Part shown: positions 49,991 through 63,242 of the stretch, piece after piece
How positions within the stretch are numbered: the first letter of the stretch is position 1
How the letters are laid out: every line of letters begins with the position of its first letter
NCBI RefSeq assembly: GCF_025997855.1
Contig: NZ_AP026560.1
Location: forward strand, 3,061,501 to 3,125,500
DNA from: Deinococcus aetherius
GTDB taxonomy: Bacteria > Deinococcota > Deinococci > Deinococcales > Deinococcaceae
Direction: 5' to 3'
DNA length: 64,000 nt
Program-made: the position numbers and the translations under genes
Notes under the pieces: generated by a model
The model's input: only the letters and a program-made list of their open reading frames with translations
Told to the model about the DNA's origin: nothing
The model's database searches: none

Positions 49991-50019
49991 AGAATACGGT
50001 GAGATGCATCGGTTGTCAA
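49991..50019 (-). promoter_or_regulatory. Strong promoter of promoter-hairpin unit 2
   Basis: On the minus strand TTGACA (50019-50014) and TATTCT (49996-49991) are exactly 17 bases apart. The start site would be near 49984, just before the hairpin. Confidence 0.65.
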
Positions 50020-50023
50020 ACGT

Positions 50024-50707
50024 ATGCAGCGGCCCCTCCGCCTCCCGCCAGCCCGAAGTCAAACTCCCGAAAAGAGGAAGCCCTTGCAAACACGCAGTCT
50101 CGAACTCCCGGAAGTACGACAGGCCCGGCTGGAACGTAGCTTCGAGCTCCACGTCGCCCCGCTCAACCGCTGGGCCGAGCAGGTCCAGGCCGAAAGCGGG
50201 CGCTGGCTTCCCTTCTTCGACCCCGTGGACGGTGGTGTCCTGGCGCGGGTCCTGCTGCTGCTCGAAACACCCGGCCCGGCCGTAAGCCGTACCCGCTTCG
50301 TCTCGATGGACAACCCGGACGGCACGGCGGAGAACCTGCGTTGCCTGCTGCACCTCTCGGGGCTGCGGCGGCGCGAGGCGGCGATGTGGAACGTCGTGCC
50401 GTGGCAGATGAGTGAGAACGGCGTCGTGACCCCCTGGCCAGGGCAGTACGCTGAGGCCGTTCCCCTTACCCAGTACCTTCTCGGCCTCCTCCCCGACCTC
50501 CAGGTGGTCGTGCTCGTCGGGCGCCACGCCGAGAAGGTCTGGCCGCTGGTGGGCTCCCCGCTCCCCGCCCTCGTCTGCCCGCATCCCAGCCCACAGAACG
50601 TCAACCCGAGGCGGGAGGCAGCTACCCTGGCGCTCGGCACCCTGGTCGAGGCCCACAGGACCGTCTCCGGGACGAGGAAAGGGGCCATCCCCGCCTCCGA
50701 GGAGTAG
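50024..50707 (+). CDS. Uracil-DNA glycosylase family protein
   Basis: The product has the UDG-superfamily motifs [20 protein letters not shown] (motif 1 region), the [12 protein letters not shown] strand, [13 protein letters not shown] and [13 protein letters not shown] (motif 2 with His). It probably removes uracil or a related lesion from DNA, or is a family member without known activity. ATG 50024 would give 227 residues. TTG 50084 with GAGGA six bases upstream is an equally good start that leaves the minus-strand promoter (50014-50019) outside the gene. Confidence 0.78.
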   Translation: MQRPLRLPPARSQTPEKRKPLQTRSLELPEVRQARLERSFELHVAPLNRWAEQVQAESGRWLPFFDPVDGGVLARVLLLLETPGPAVSRTRFVSMDNPDGTAENLRCLLHLSGLRRREAAMWNVVPWQMSENGVVTPWPGQYAEAVPLTQYLLGLLPDLQVVVLVGRHAEKVWPLVGSPLPALVCPHPSPQNVNPRREAATLALGTLVEAHRTVSGTRKGAIPASEE

Positions 50708-50727
50708 CCCCTGGACCTCCATGCGCC

Positions 50728-52137
<1,410 letters not shown>

Positions 52138-52221
52138 GGAGTCAGTGTAACGGGGGGCTCCGAGGAGGCGGGCGTCACGGTCAGGGAGACGGGACGGTGA
52201 GGACTCGCCAGGGGATCAGCC

Positions 52222-52761
52222 TCAGAACACGCAACGGCTCGCGTTGGCGGGCCACTCCAGAGAGAGCCCCGGGGCTTCCCTGTCCGCCACATTCAGCCCC
52301 TCGCGCCCGCTCCACTCCAGATGCAGGGGGCCCACCCGTGTGGACTGCCAGCCCAGCTCGGCCTGCCAGTTCCTGCCCGCCAGCGCCCGAAGAGCGTCGA
52401 GTTGCCCTGCCGTCACGCCGACGAAGCAGCGGGCAGCTATCCCACGGGCCAGCCGGGTCAACACCTCCCGGTCCAGGACGGTGACAAGTGGGCGGTCCAC
52501 CCACAACAGGGAAGTATTGACGGCGCCGCTCCCTTCGGTGGCGCCCAGCGAGACCCGTACCTGAACGGCTGCACCCGCCTCTCTGATCGTCACCAGATGC
52601 GTATAACCCTCTTTGCCCAGCCGTCCTTGGGGAACCTCGAAGACCCTGACCACTCCCGGGATGCCACGCAACGCCTCCAGCCGGGTCAGCGGTTCCATTC
52701 CCCCGGCCGAGGCCAGACCCCAGAGGGCGAGGGGCAAAGCCGCCAATCGCTTCAGACGCAC
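52222..52761 (-). CDS. Secreted hypothetical protein, 179 residues
   Basis: The product begins at GTG 52761 (MRLKRLAALPLALWGLASAG), a signal peptide, followed by a beta-rich body with repeated strands (IPGVVRVFEVPQGRLGKEGY, VQVRVSLGATEGSG) and two late cysteines (ARCFVG, SRCVF). No family is recognised. TACCGT lies six bases before the GTG. The longer frame upstream is a shadow of the convergent or adjacent gene. Confidence 0.6.
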   Translation of the reverse strand: MRLKRLAALPLALWGLASAGGMEPLTRLEALRGIPGVVRVFEVPQGRLGKEGYTHLVTIREAGAAVQVRVSLGATEGSGAVNTSLLWVDRPLVTVLDREVLTRLARGIAARCFVGVTAGQLDALRALAGRNWQAELGWQSTRVGPLHLEWSGREGLNVADREAPGLSLEWPANASRCVF

Positions 52762-52810
52762 CCGGTCACGGTAACAGGCCAGGAGAGTTCCCCACGCCGC
52801 ACATGCCCGC

Positions 52811-54097
52811 TCACGCTTCGGCAGGCTGGGCTCTTCCGGGCTCATCGGCGACCGGGCTGGATGCACTTCGGTTCCCCGCGAGGGTATGCAGGTCCGGCGG
52901 CACCCGCTCCGACAGGGCCACGAGCACCCAGGCGAGGGTTCCGGCAAGCAGCAGAACGGAGGCCACCCCGAACCACAGGGCCGGGGGGGTGTGGTCGAGC
53001 AGCGGCGAGAGGAGGAGCAGGCTGAGGGGCATCCCCAGGGTGGACCCGGTGCCGAGCACGCTGAACACGCGGCCCAGGTACTCGGCGGGCACCATCCGCT
53101 GCATCAGGGTGTTCAGCGGCGTGTTCAGGATGCCGAAGCCGAACCCCAGGAGGACCGCGCCGGTCAGCAGCACGGGCACGTCGGGCCGCAGGCCCATCAC
53201 CCCGTAGATCAGGGCGGTGAGGGCGAGTCCGGCGGCGGTCGCCCGTCGGGGCGGCAGTCGGTTGCCCAGCACGGCGATCAGGGCACCGGAGAGGAGCATC
53301 CCCAGGCTCTCCAGGGCGAGGAAGAGGCCGTAGCCCTTCGCCCCTGCCCCCAGCGTCTCCATCAGCTTCGGCGTGATCACCGTGACCGGGGCGAGGGTGG
53401 CGTTGAGCACCAGGCCGATGCAGGGCACGAGGGTGAGCACCTTTGATCGGCGCATCAGGCGCAGGCCGCTGAGGACATCGGCGAGCACGCCGGGGCGAGG
53501 TCCGCCCGGCTCGACCCGCCCCGGCAAGCGCACCGCCAGCAGCAGCGCCGCCATCACGAAGAAGCTCACGCCGTCGAGCACGATGGCGACGGGCGGCGAG
53601 AAGACCGACACGAGCCAGCCCCCGGCCAGGGTCCCGACGAGCCACGCCCCCTGCCCCACCCCGCCCAGGAGTCCGTTCGCGCGGGCAAGTTCGGCGGGCG
53701 GCACGAGGCCGGGCACAGCGGCACTCCCCGCCGGGCCCGCGAAAATGCCCGCGAACCCCGTTAGCAGGGCGGCCCCGTTCACCACCCACAACGGCACCTC
53801 CCCCCAGGCGAGCGCGAGGCCGCCGACAAGCACCTGAAGGAACCCGCGCGCCACGTCCGCCCCGATCAGGGGAATTTTCAGGTTCACCCGGTCCACGAGT
53901 GCTCCCGCAAAGGGCATCAGCAGGTTGGGGGCCAGCGAGCAGGCGAGGGTCAGCGCCATCTGGCCCGCCGAGCCCGTCTGGTGCAGCACCAGGAAACTCA
54001 GCGCGATGGAGGCGAGCGCCGAGCCGAGCTGCGATTGCCCGGAAGCGAGCAGCCACAGCACGAAGCTGCGGTTCCAGAGCGTCGGTGGCAGGTGCAT
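52811..54097 (-). CDS. MFS transporter (MFS_1-type exporter)
   Basis: The 428-residue product has twelve predicted helices (SFVLWLLASGQSQLGSALAS, APNLLMPFAGALVDRVNLKI with motif A, LGFGFGILNTPLNTLMQRMV, LWFGVASVLLLAGTLAWVLV). It resembles efflux pumps of the MFS type found beside their regulators. ATG 54097 (MHLPPTLWNR) has CATACT six bases upstream. It is divergent from a HTH regulator 72 bases away, with inverted repeats between. Confidence 0.85.
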   Translation of the reverse strand: MHLPPTLWNRSFVLWLLASGQSQLGSALASIALSFLVLHQTGSAGQMALTLACSLAPNLLMPFAGALVDRVNLKIPLIGADVARGFLQVLVGGLALAWGEVPLWVVNGAALLTGFAGIFAGPAGSAAVPGLVPPAELARANGLLGGVGQGAWLVGTLAGGWLVSVFSPPVAIVLDGVSFFVMAALLLAVRLPGRVEPGGPRPGVLADVLSGLRLMRRSKVLTLVPCIGLVLNATLAPVTVITPKLMETLGAGAKGYGLFLALESLGMLLSGALIAVLGNRLPPRRATAAGLALTALIYGVMGLRPDVPVLLTGAVLLGFGFGILNTPLNTLMQRMVPAEYLGRVFSVLGTGSTLGMPLSLLLLSPLLDHTPPALWFGVASVLLLAGTLAWVLVALSERVPPDLHTLAGNRSASSPVADEPGRAQPAEA

Positions 54098-54104
54098 GGG
54101 TCGA

Positions 54105-54160
54105 GTATGAGGAAGGGCTACTTGAAGGAACATACGCCTTTCGGAGTAGGAAGCTCCTAA
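54105..54160. promoter_or_regulatory. Divergent control region with inverted repeats
   Basis: Between the MFS and HTH starts, CTACTTGAAGG and CCTTTCGGAGTAG form an imperfect inverted repeat, and TAGGA-AGC-TCCTA a shorter one, next to the TAAGCT box of the HTH gene. They are candidate sites for the HTH protein. Confidence 0.4.
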
Positions 54161-54169
54161 GCTGGGTCC

Positions 54170-54802
54170 ATGTCCGGGGAGCCCGAGAGGGTGGCGAACA
54201 GCGCGCAGGCCGCCCTGTTGCTCGACGTAGGGTTACGCCCGCTCCTGGACCTGCTGATCCAGCGCCCGCGCTCGGTGGGTGAGGTGGCGCAGAGCTTGGG
54301 CGTGAGCGTGCAGCGCGCCCACTACCTCGTTGGTAAGCTGGAGAGGGTGGGTGTGGCGGAAGTGGTCGAGGTCTGCCCCCGGGCTGGCCGCGCGGTGAAA
54401 CGCTACCGGGTGCTCTCCCGCTGGTTCATTCCCTACGAGGCGACGGGGGCGGAGACGCTGGAGGCTTTTCTCGACGGACAGATTCTCCCCCGGGTGGAGC
54501 GGTTCACCCACCTGAGTGTGGGGCGCTTCCGTGAACTGGACGACCGCTGGGGCTTCTGGCTGGAGCGGGGGGAGAAGGGCAGCATGCTCAGCATAGGCAC
54601 GCCCCGCCGCAAGGGCTACGCACTCTTCGGCGGGGACGAGCCCTTCCTCCTGAACATCGGGGGCCTGCGTCTCACCCGAGAGCAGGCGGGCGAACTCAAG
54701 CGGCGGCTTCTGGATGTGATGGAAGAGTTTCAGACCAGGGACAGCCCAGAGAACCCTACCTATACCTTCGCCCTGATGCTCGTGCGCGGGGAGGTGGAGT
54801 GA
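54170..54802 (+). CDS. ArsR-like winged helix regulator, divergent from the MFS gene
   Basis: The 210-residue product has an N-terminal HTH ([53 protein letters not shown]). A larger C-terminal domain of unknown type ([37 protein letters not shown]) may bind a ligand or partner. TAAGCT lies six bases before the ATG. Its most likely target is the divergent transporter gene, by position. Confidence 0.8.
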   Translation: MSGEPERVANSAQAALLLDVGLRPLLDLLIQRPRSVGEVAQSLGVSVQRAHYLVGKLERVGVAEVVEVCPRAGRAVKRYRVLSRWFIPYEATGAETLEAFLDGQILPRVERFTHLSVGRFRELDDRWGFWLERGEKGSMLSIGTPRRKGYALFGGDEPFLLNIGGLRLTREQAGELKRRLLDVMEEFQTRDSPENPTYTFALMLVRGEVE

Positions 54803-54860
54803 AGCACCGCCCCGACTCGCCTCACCGTTCGTTGAGCGTCCCCTTGGCACAATACCCGGC

Positions 54861-55871
<1,011 letters not shown>

Positions 55872-55946
55872 GGGCCACCTCTCCCCTCCCCCGGCCCTCA
55901 GCCTGCAGTCACGTTTCGCGGCAGGGACCGTGAGATACTTCGCGCT

Positions 55947-57329
55947 ATGCCCTCTTTTTCAAGGAGCGCTGCCCGTCGGAGCGCCGCCGTCCTCGTGAGC
56001 GTGCTACTGGGGGGTGCGTCCGCGCAGACGAGCATCGACATCCCCGCGCTGCCCCTCCCGGTCGCCCCGGTCTCCGCGCCGACGCCGCCCCCGGTGCCTG
56101 TTCCGGCTCCCGCGCCCGCCCCAGTCCCGGTTCCTGCCGACCCGACGCCCACCCCGGCGGTTCCAGCGGCGGCGCCCCAGCCCGCCCCGGCGCCTCCTTC
56201 CGCACCGGCCCCAGCCCCCGCCCCGCCCGCCCGCCCTGCCCCGACGGCACCGCTGCTCATCACCGTGCAGGCCCAGTGGCCCGCGCTGGTGAACGGCAAG
56301 AAGACGACGGTGCCCTTCAGCCGCACCCTCACGCTTCCCGGCCCGCGCGTGGCCGAGCTTCGGGCTCGCGGCACGATCACCGCGAGCCTGGAGGCGGATC
56401 TGCGGAAGTTCCTGGCCGACCTGCCCCGTGAGGCCCAGGACGCCCGCTTCGAGAACCAGTGGGACGGCTGGGCGGTCGTGCAGCGCAATGGCCTGACCGT
56501 GGACGAGGCGAAGACTCGCGCCAATGTCCTCGCCGCCCTGAAAGACCCGCGCGCGGTGAAGGCGAACGTCGCCCTTGCCGGGCAGACCGCGCCCAAGCGG
56601 ACGCTCGACTACTTCCTGTCGCGCGGGATCACGGTCCATCTGGGCACGGGCGAGACGAACTACTACGGCAGCAGCCCCGAGCGCATGACGAATATCCACG
56701 TCGGTGCCGTGCGTTTCCGGGACCGCCTGATCGAGCGCCGGGTCGTCTCCTTCAACCAGATCGTCGGGCCCGTAACGGCCAGGGGCGGCTTCGTGCCCGG
56801 GCTCGTCATCGCCGGGGAGCGCACCGCGAGCGGGCTGGGCGGCGGCATCTGCCAGGTCAGCACGACGGTCTTCCGCACCCTCTACAACGCGGGCCTGCCC
56901 GTGCTGGAGCGCCAGAACCACTCCTACCAGGTCCACTATTACGAGCCGCAGGGCCTCGACGCCACGATCTACCAGCCCTTCCTCGACCTGAAGTTCGCCA
57001 ACGACACGGGCGGCGCCCTGTGGTTCCAGAGCGAGTGGAACGACGAGGAGGCCCGCCTCTCGGTCCATGTCTTCGGGAAGGCGCGCGACTTCACGGTGGA
57101 GGTCGGCACCCCGCGTGTGCTGAAGAGCACGCCCGCCCCCGCCGACCGGATCATCCGGGACGCCTCGCTGCCCGCCGGGCAACGCAAGCAGGTGGACTGG
57201 GCCGCCCCCGGCGCGGTCATGGAGGTCACGCGCAAGTTCGTCCGGGGCGGCCAGACCGTTCGGCAGGACACCCTCAAGAGCACCTACCGCCCCTGGCCGA
57301 ACATCTTCCTGGTCGGCACGCGGCGCTGA
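55947..57329 (+). CDS. Secreted VanW family protein
   Basis: The 460-residue product has a signal peptide, a Pro/Ala-rich spacer (about residues 30-102), then an N-terminal beta domain and the VanW domain. The key motif is [20 protein letters not shown], with [20 protein letters not shown] after it. The family occurs with cell-wall genes, and its chemistry is uncertain. GATACT ends seven bases before the ATG at 55947. A strong convergent terminator follows at 57337-57378. Confidence 0.88.
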   Translation: MPSFSRSAARRSAAVLVSVLLGGASAQTSIDIPALPLPVAPVSAPTPPPVPVPAPAPAPVPVPADPTPTPAVPAAAPQPAPAPPSAPAPAPAPPARPAPTAPLLITVQAQWPALVNGKKTTVPFSRTLTLPGPRVAELRARGTITASLEADLRKFLADLPREAQDARFENQWDGWAVVQRNGLTVDEAKTRANVLAALKDPRAVKANVALAGQTAPKRTLDYFLSRGITVHLGTGETNYYGSSPERMTNIHVGAVRFRDRLIERRVVSFNQIVGPVTARGGFVPGLVIAGERTASGLGGGICQVSTTVFRTLYNAGLPVLERQNHSYQVHYYEPQGLDATIYQPFLDLKFANDTGGALWFQSEWNDEEARLSVHVFGKARDFTVEVGTPRVLKSTPAPADRIIRDASLPAGQRKQVDWAAPGAVMEVTRKFVRGGQTVRQDTLKSTYRPWPNIFLVGTRR

Positions 57330-57336
57330 GGCAAAA

Positions 57337-57378
57337 GGGCAGGCGGGGGAGAGTGACGATGCTCTCCCCCGCCTGCCC
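57337..57378. terminator. 17-bp stem terminator between vanW-like gene and parB
   Basis: GGGCAGGCGGGGGAGAG (57337-57353) pairs perfectly with its complement (57362-57378) around an 8-base loop. TTTT follows on the minus strand, so it ends the parAB transcript and probably also the gene on the plus strand. Confidence 0.85.
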
Positions 57379-57384
57379 CCTGGG

Positions 57385-58959
<1,575 letters not shown>

Positions 58960-58963
<4 letters not shown>

Positions 58964-59694
58964 GTCACCTTCCAGAATAGCGGCTGCTTGTTCGGCACGC
59001 CCTCCCGGCGCGGGTAGCGCTCCGGCGTCGGTCCCGTCTTCTCGATCACCACCAGGGTGCGCGCGTCCCCCAGCACGGGCAGCGCGAAGGCGTCCACCGC
59101 CCGCACCTCTCCCCCGACCGCCGCCGCCGCCCGGGTGCCCGCCTCCAGCTCCTCGGGACTCAGCGCCCCCTTCTGCGCGACGAGCAGGCCGCCCACCGGG
59201 AGGAAGGGCAGGGCGAGTTCGGCGAGGATGGGCAGGGCCGCCACCGCCCGCGTGACCACCCGCTCGTACCCCTCCCGCTGCCCCGGCTCGCGCCCCAGGG
59301 CCTCCGCCCGCCCGACAAGCGGTTCCACGTTCGTCAGCCCGAGTTCCCGCGCCGCCCGGCCCACGAACTCCACCTTTTTCCGGGTCGCGTCCATCGCCGT
59401 GATCGCCAACTCCGGGCGCACGATGGCGAGGGGCAGGGCCGGAAAGCCAGCGCCCGTTCCCAGATCGAGAACCCGCCGTTCACCGCCCAGCCAGCCCCCC
59501 CGCAGGCAGGTCAACGAGTCCACGAAGTGTTTGAGGACGATGTCGCGCTCGTCCCGGAGCGAGGTGAGGTTGACCTGATCCGCCGCCATGACGAGCAGCT
59601 GGAGCAACTGCCCGAACACCTCGACCCGTGGGGTCAGATCCAGTTCCAGCGCCGCCGCCGCCTCCAGCAGGAGTCGTCTTCCCTCGGGGGTCAT
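58960..59694 (-). CDS. rsmG: 16S rRNA (guanine(527)-N(7))-methyltransferase
   Basis: The 244-residue enzyme (formerly GidB) methylates G527 in 16S rRNA. Motifs are [40 protein letters not shown] and [20 protein letters not shown]. Start overlaps the stop of the preceding LAGLIDADG-like gene (ATGA). It belongs to the conserved origin-proximal mnmG-rsmG-parA-parB order. Confidence 0.95.
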
Positions 59695-59990
59695 AGGCCG
59701 TACCTCTCCTTCATCGCCCGGTAACGCTCGAACACGTGCTCATCGATCTCCTCCAGCGGCAGACGGTCGAGGAGGGGAACGATCTGCTCCCGCAACACCT
59801 CGCCGCGCGCCATCCACTGAAAATAACGGCGCCCGCCGTGGTCGTACGGTCCATACAGCCGTGAGCCCGGGCACCACTCCAGCAGCCGCCCGAACAGCCG
59901 CTCGTGACGGGTGTGCATCCTCACCGTGACCTGCGGCTGCTTGCCGTCGCCGCCGAAGTGGCCCTCCCCGATCAGCACGCCCAACAGCAC
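59691..59990 (-). CDS. Small LAGLIDADG-like protein between mnmG and rsmG
   Basis: The 99-residue product begins near [20 protein letters not shown], matching the LAGLIDADG helix and following strand of homing endonucleases (GEG in place of GDG). [17 protein letters not shown] and [18 protein letters not shown] follow. One LAGLIDADG copy means it would act as a dimer, if at all. GTG 59990 follows GAAGAGGGA. A CTG start further upstream ([10 protein letters not shown]) with AAGGGGG is also possible. It overlaps rsmG by ATGA and so looks domesticated, not mobile. Confidence 0.68.
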   Translation of the reverse strand: MLLGVLIGEGHFGGDGKQPQVTVRMHTRHERLFGRLLEWCPGSRLYGPYDHGGRRYFQWMARGEVLREQIVPLLDRLPLEEIDEHVFERYRAMKERYGL

Positions 59991-60041
59991 TCCCTCTTCA
60001 AAATTACTCAGGTGCAGTCCCCCTTATTGTTTCACCGTCAA

Positions 60042-60055
60042 GTTTCTCGTGAAAC
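60042..60055. other. parS-like site
   Basis: GTTTCTCGTGAAAC between the LAGLIDADG-like gene and mnmG, preceded by TTGTTTCAC as a half site. The whole 29-bp pattern (60027-60055) recurs at 60095-60123. Confidence 0.7.
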
Positions 60056-60094
60056 AGAAGAGGCGTCAAGCAGAGGACATTGGACGGTTCCAAC

Positions 60095-60123
60095 TTGTTT
60101 CACTGTCGGGTTTCCCGTGAAAC
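60095..60123. other. Second copy of the half-site plus parS-like element
   Basis: TTGTTTCAC-TGTCGG followed by GTTTCCCGTGAAAC (60110-60123), within the 3' end of mnmG (encoding its final V-S-R-E-T). It is 68 bases from the first copy. Probably ParB binding sites for origin segregation. Confidence 0.7.
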
Positions 60124-61914
60124 GCCACCTACGCGTCTGACGTGGACAAGCAGAGCGCTCACGTCGGCATGACGAACACCGGGGACCCGCGCCGCTTGGT
60201 CGACGGTCGCCGGGAGGACACGGCTCAACTTCTCTCGGGCTTCGTTTGAGAGGGCGGGAACCTGGGAGAAGTCGACCCCTCGCAGACTGATCTCCCGGGC
60301 CCGGGCCTCAGCGGCGAGTTGACGCTCGGCGCGCTCGATGTACCCCGCGTACTTCACCCGGATTTCCAGGGCCTCGCGCTCCTCCGGCGTCAGAGCAGGA
60401 AGCTCCACGCCCAGCGCCTCGACGTCGGTCAGGTTCAACTCGGGGCGGCGCAGCCAGGTGTCCCCGGTCTGCCCCTGGGCGCGCTGGGTCTGAAGGGCAC
60501 GGATGCCCCGGACCACCCGGGCGTACTTTTCACGTACCTGGGCTCGCCGGGCCTCATCCACCAGCCCAAGCTCGAAGCCCAGCTCGGTCAAACGCTCGTC
60601 GGCGTTGTCCTGCCGCACGATCAAGCGGTGTTCCACGCGGCTCGTCATCATGCGGTAGGGCTCGTCGCTGCCCCTGAAAACCAGATCGTCGAGCAGGACA
60701 CCGAGGTAGCCCGTTTCACGTGAAATCTGACGCTCCTCCAACCCCAGGGCCCGCCGCGCCGCCGCCGCTCCCGCCACAAGGCCCTGTGCCGCCGCTTCCT
60801 CGTAGCCGCTCGTACCGTTGATCTGACCCGCCGTGAAGACGCCGGGCAGAAGGCGGGATTCGAGGTTGAGGGTAAGTTCGGTGGAGTCCACCACGTCGTA
60901 TTCCACGGCATAGGCGTACCGCTGGATGACGGCAGCCTCGAAGCCGGGGAGGGTCCGCACGAGCCGGTCCTGAAGGCGGGGCGGAAGGCTGGAACTGAAC
61001 CCCTGGAGGTACACCTCGCTCGTCTGCACGCCGTCAGGTTCCACGAACAGCAGGTGACGGTCGTGGTGGCAGAAACGCACGACCTTGTCCTCGATGCTCG
61101 GGCAGTAGCGCGGGCCCAGCCCCTCGATGTCCCCGGCGTACATGGGCGACTCGTGAAGGTTCTCGCCGATCAGGCGGTGCGTCTCGGGGGTGGTGTGGGT
61201 CTGCCAGGTCGGGGACTCGGCGGCGCGCAGGCCGGGTTGCCCCGTGAAGCCGCGCGGCTGGGGATCGGCGGGGATCTCCAGCAGGTCGGCGAAGCGCACC
61301 GAGTCGGCGCGGACGCGGGGCGGGGTGCCTGTCTTGTACCGCTTGAGGACGTGCCTGGCGCGGGCGAGGGGCTGGCTCAGGAAACGGGAGGGCGGCTCCC
61401 CCTGACGGCCCTCGGGGCGGGAGTGACGGCCGTACCAGGTGACGGCGCGCATGAAGGTTCCCGCCGCGATCACCACGCTGCGGGCGGCGAGGCGGCGGCC
61501 GTCGGTCGTGACGACAAGCCAGCCACCCCGCCCGTCCGGCTCCAGGTCGGCGGCCTCGCCACGGACTACGTCGATCTCCGGGTGTCCCAGAATGACGTCC
61601 TGTGCCCGTTCGGCGTAGGCGTCACGCTCGTTCTGCACTCGGAGGGACTGCACGGCGGGCCCCTTGCTGGCATTCAGGACCCGGGTGTGGATGGCCGTGT
61701 CGTCGGCGAGGCGGCCCATCAGCCCTCCGAGCGCCTGAATCTCGAAGACGAGCTGGCTCTTGCCCGGCCCGCCCACGGCCGGGTTGCAGGGCATCCGTCC
61801 TATGGTCGCCGGGTTCCCGACCAGCAGGGCCGTGCGGGCGAATTTTACGGCGGCCCAGGCGGCCTCCAGGCCCGCGTGCCCCCCGCCAATCACGATCACG
61901 TTCCAGCCGCTCAT
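60100..61914 (-). CDS. mnmG: tRNA uridine-5-carboxymethylaminomethyl(34) synthesis enzyme MnmG
   Basis: The 604-residue FAD protein acts with MnmE on the wobble uridine of tRNA. It starts [20 protein letters not shown]. It continues with [40 protein letters not shown] and the C-terminal helical domain ending near SRETRQ. TACACT lies nine bases upstream of the ATG. The 3' part contains two parS-like sites (60110-60123 and 60713-60726), so the gene serves also as centromere DNA. Confidence 0.96.
   Translation of the reverse strand: MSGWNVIVIGGGHAGLEAAWAAVKFARTALLVGNPATIGRMPCNPAVGGPGKSQLVFEIQALGGLMGRLADDTAIHTRVLNASKGPAVQSLRVQNERDAYAERAQDVILGHPEIDVVRGEAADLEPDGRGGWLVVTTDGRRLAARSVVIAAGTFMRAVTWYGRHSRPEGRQGEPPSRFLSQPLARARHVLKRYKTGTPPRVRADSVRFADLLEIPADPQPRGFTGQPGLRAAESPTWQTHTTPETHRLIGENLHESPMYAGDIEGLGPRYCPSIEDKVVRFCHHDRHLLFVEPDGVQTSEVYLQGFSSSLPPRLQDRLVRTLPGFEAAVIQRYAYAVEYDVVDSTELTLNLESRLLPGVFTAGQINGTSGYEEAAAQGLVAGAAAARRALGLEERQISRETGYLGVLLDDLVFRGSDEPYRMMTSRVEHRLIVRQDNADERLTELGFELGLVDEARRAQVREKYARVVRGIRALQTQRAQGQTGDTWLRRPELNLTDVEALGVELPALTPEEREALEIRVKYAGYIERAERQLAAEARAREISLRGVDFSQVPALSNEAREKLSRVLPATVDQAARVPGVRHADVSALLVHVRRVGGVSRETRQ
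60713..60726. other. parS-like site inside mnmG
   Basis: GTTTCACGTGAAAT contains the perfect palindrome TTTCACGTGAAA (60714-60725), the closest to the general parS consensus in the window. Confidence 0.7.
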
Positions 61915-62044
61915 GTCAGCGCGAGTGTAGCAACGGGGGAGAGGCGGTCATTCCCGCCGGAGTCACGGTGAGGAAGGGGATTGGGGCGGGACAGGGAGCG
62001 GCTCCGTTCACCGGGGGCATTCCCGCCTCCCGGCACGGAGCCGC

Positions 62045-62050
62045 TAGAAT
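62045..62050 (+). promoter_or_regulatory. -10 box of the E1 operon
   Basis: TAGAAT at 62045-62050. No good -35 is present at 17 bases. The operator listed next begins three bases after it, so the start site falls within the operator. Confidence 0.45.
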
Positions 62051-62052
62051 GC

Positions 62053-62066
62053 CTAACGAGCGTTTG
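62053..62066 (+). promoter_or_regulatory. Palindromic operator resembling the PaaR/TetR-type site
   Basis: CTAACGAGCGTTTG, with AACG-AG-CGTT arms, matches the pattern CNAACGNNCGTTNG that I recall for the acyl-CoA-responsive TetR regulator PaaR of Thermus thermophilus. It lies over the predicted start of transcription of the E1 operon, about 70 bases before the ATG. Confidence 0.6.
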
Positions 62067-62132
62067 CTAGACAGCCGAGGTCGGGGCACGGGTTTGCGTG
62101 TCCCCACCGCCCGACCGCTCAGGAGGCCCGTC

Positions 62133-63242
62133 ATGATTCAGCCGTTCACCTCGGACCCGCTGCGCTGGGTCGCCGAAGACGGCCAGCCCATCCGGGAACT
62201 GCCCGCCCGCTTCACGCCCGACGTGCTGCGGGGCCTGCACCGCGACATGGTGCGGGCGCGGGAGTTCGACCGCAAACTCGTCACCCTGCTCCGTCAGGGC
62301 CGCACCACCTTCTACGCCCAGTCGCGGGGGATGGAGGCCACCCAGGTCGGCCTCGCCCGCTCGATCCAGGTGGGCCACGACTGGGTGTGGCCGTACTACC
62401 GCGACCACGCCCTCGGCCTGACGATGGGCGTGCCGCTCCTCGACCTCGTCAGCCAGTGCCTCGGCACCAACTCGGACCCCAGCCGGGGGCGCCAGATGCC
62501 GCACCACTTCGGGGCGGAGCGGCAGAACTTCGTCTCGATCAGCTCCTCCATCGCCTCGCAGGTGCCGCCCGCCGCCGGGAACGCCCTGGCACAGAAGTAC
62601 CTGGGCGTAGGCGAGATCACCGTCTGCACTTTCGGGGACGGGGCGACGAGCGAGGGCGACTGGCACGCGGGGGTCAACATGGCCGCCGTGAACGGGGCGC
62701 CCTGCCTCTTCGTCTGCGAGAACAACCAGTGGGCGATCAGCACGCCTCTCAGAGCCCAGACCGCGAGCGAGACGGTCCACGTCAAGGCCCGTGCCTACGG
62801 CATGCCCGGCTACCTCGTGGACGGCAACGACATCGTCGCGGTCATGGAGGTGATGTCGTCCGTCGCGGAGGAGGTGCGGCAGGGAAACGGGCCCGCCCTC
62901 GTCGAGTGCCTGACCTACCGGGTCGGCTCGCACTCCAATGCGGACGCCGACGCGGAGAAGAACTACCGCACGCGTGAGGAGGTGGCCCTCTGGACTGGCC
63001 GCGACCCCATCGCCCGGGTCGAGGGGCTGCTGGAGCACCTGGGCCATCCGGTGAGCGCCGAGGAACGCGCCGACCTGATCGCCGCCACCCACCGCGAGGT
63101 GGACGAGGCGGTGCGGCAGGCCGAGGCGAGTGGGCAGCCCGACTGGCGCATCATGTTCGAGGACGTGTACGCCGACCTGCCCGTCCACCTGCGCGAACAG
63201 GCCGCCTTCCTGCGCGCCGAGCAGACGGGGGGGCAGGCATGA
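62133..63242 (+). CDS. bkdA1: 2-oxoacid dehydrogenase E1 component, alpha subunit (branched-chain type)
   Basis: The 369-residue thiamine diphosphate enzyme decarboxylates branched-chain 2-oxoacids or pyruvate. It has [40 protein letters not shown] and the cofactor motif [29 protein letters not shown] and [20 protein letters not shown] follow, the latter typical of branched-chain enzymes. AGGAGG lies six bases before the ATG. It is coupled to the beta subunit gene (ATGA). The operator at 62053 suggests control by acyl-CoA. Confidence 0.92.
   Translation: MIQPFTSDPLRWVAEDGQPIRELPARFTPDVLRGLHRDMVRAREFDRKLVTLLRQGRTTFYAQSRGMEATQVGLARSIQVGHDWVWPYYRDHALGLTMGVPLLDLVSQCLGTNSDPSRGRQMPHHFGAERQNFVSISSSIASQVPPAAGNALAQKYLGVGEITVCTFGDGATSEGDWHAGVNMAAVNGAPCLFVCENNQWAISTPLRAQTASETVHVKARAYGMPGYLVDGNDIVAVMEVMSSVAEEVRQGNGPALVECLTYRVGSHSNADADAEKNYRTREEVALWTGRDPIARVEGLLEHLGHPVSAEERADLIAATHREVDEAVRQAEASGQPDWRIMFEDVYADLPVHLREQAAFLRAEQTGGQA

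Noticed and set aside
59990..60160. A replication origin with DnaA boxes near mnmG.
   Set aside because: The parS cluster indicates closeness to the origin, but no set of TTATCCACA-like boxes is visible here.
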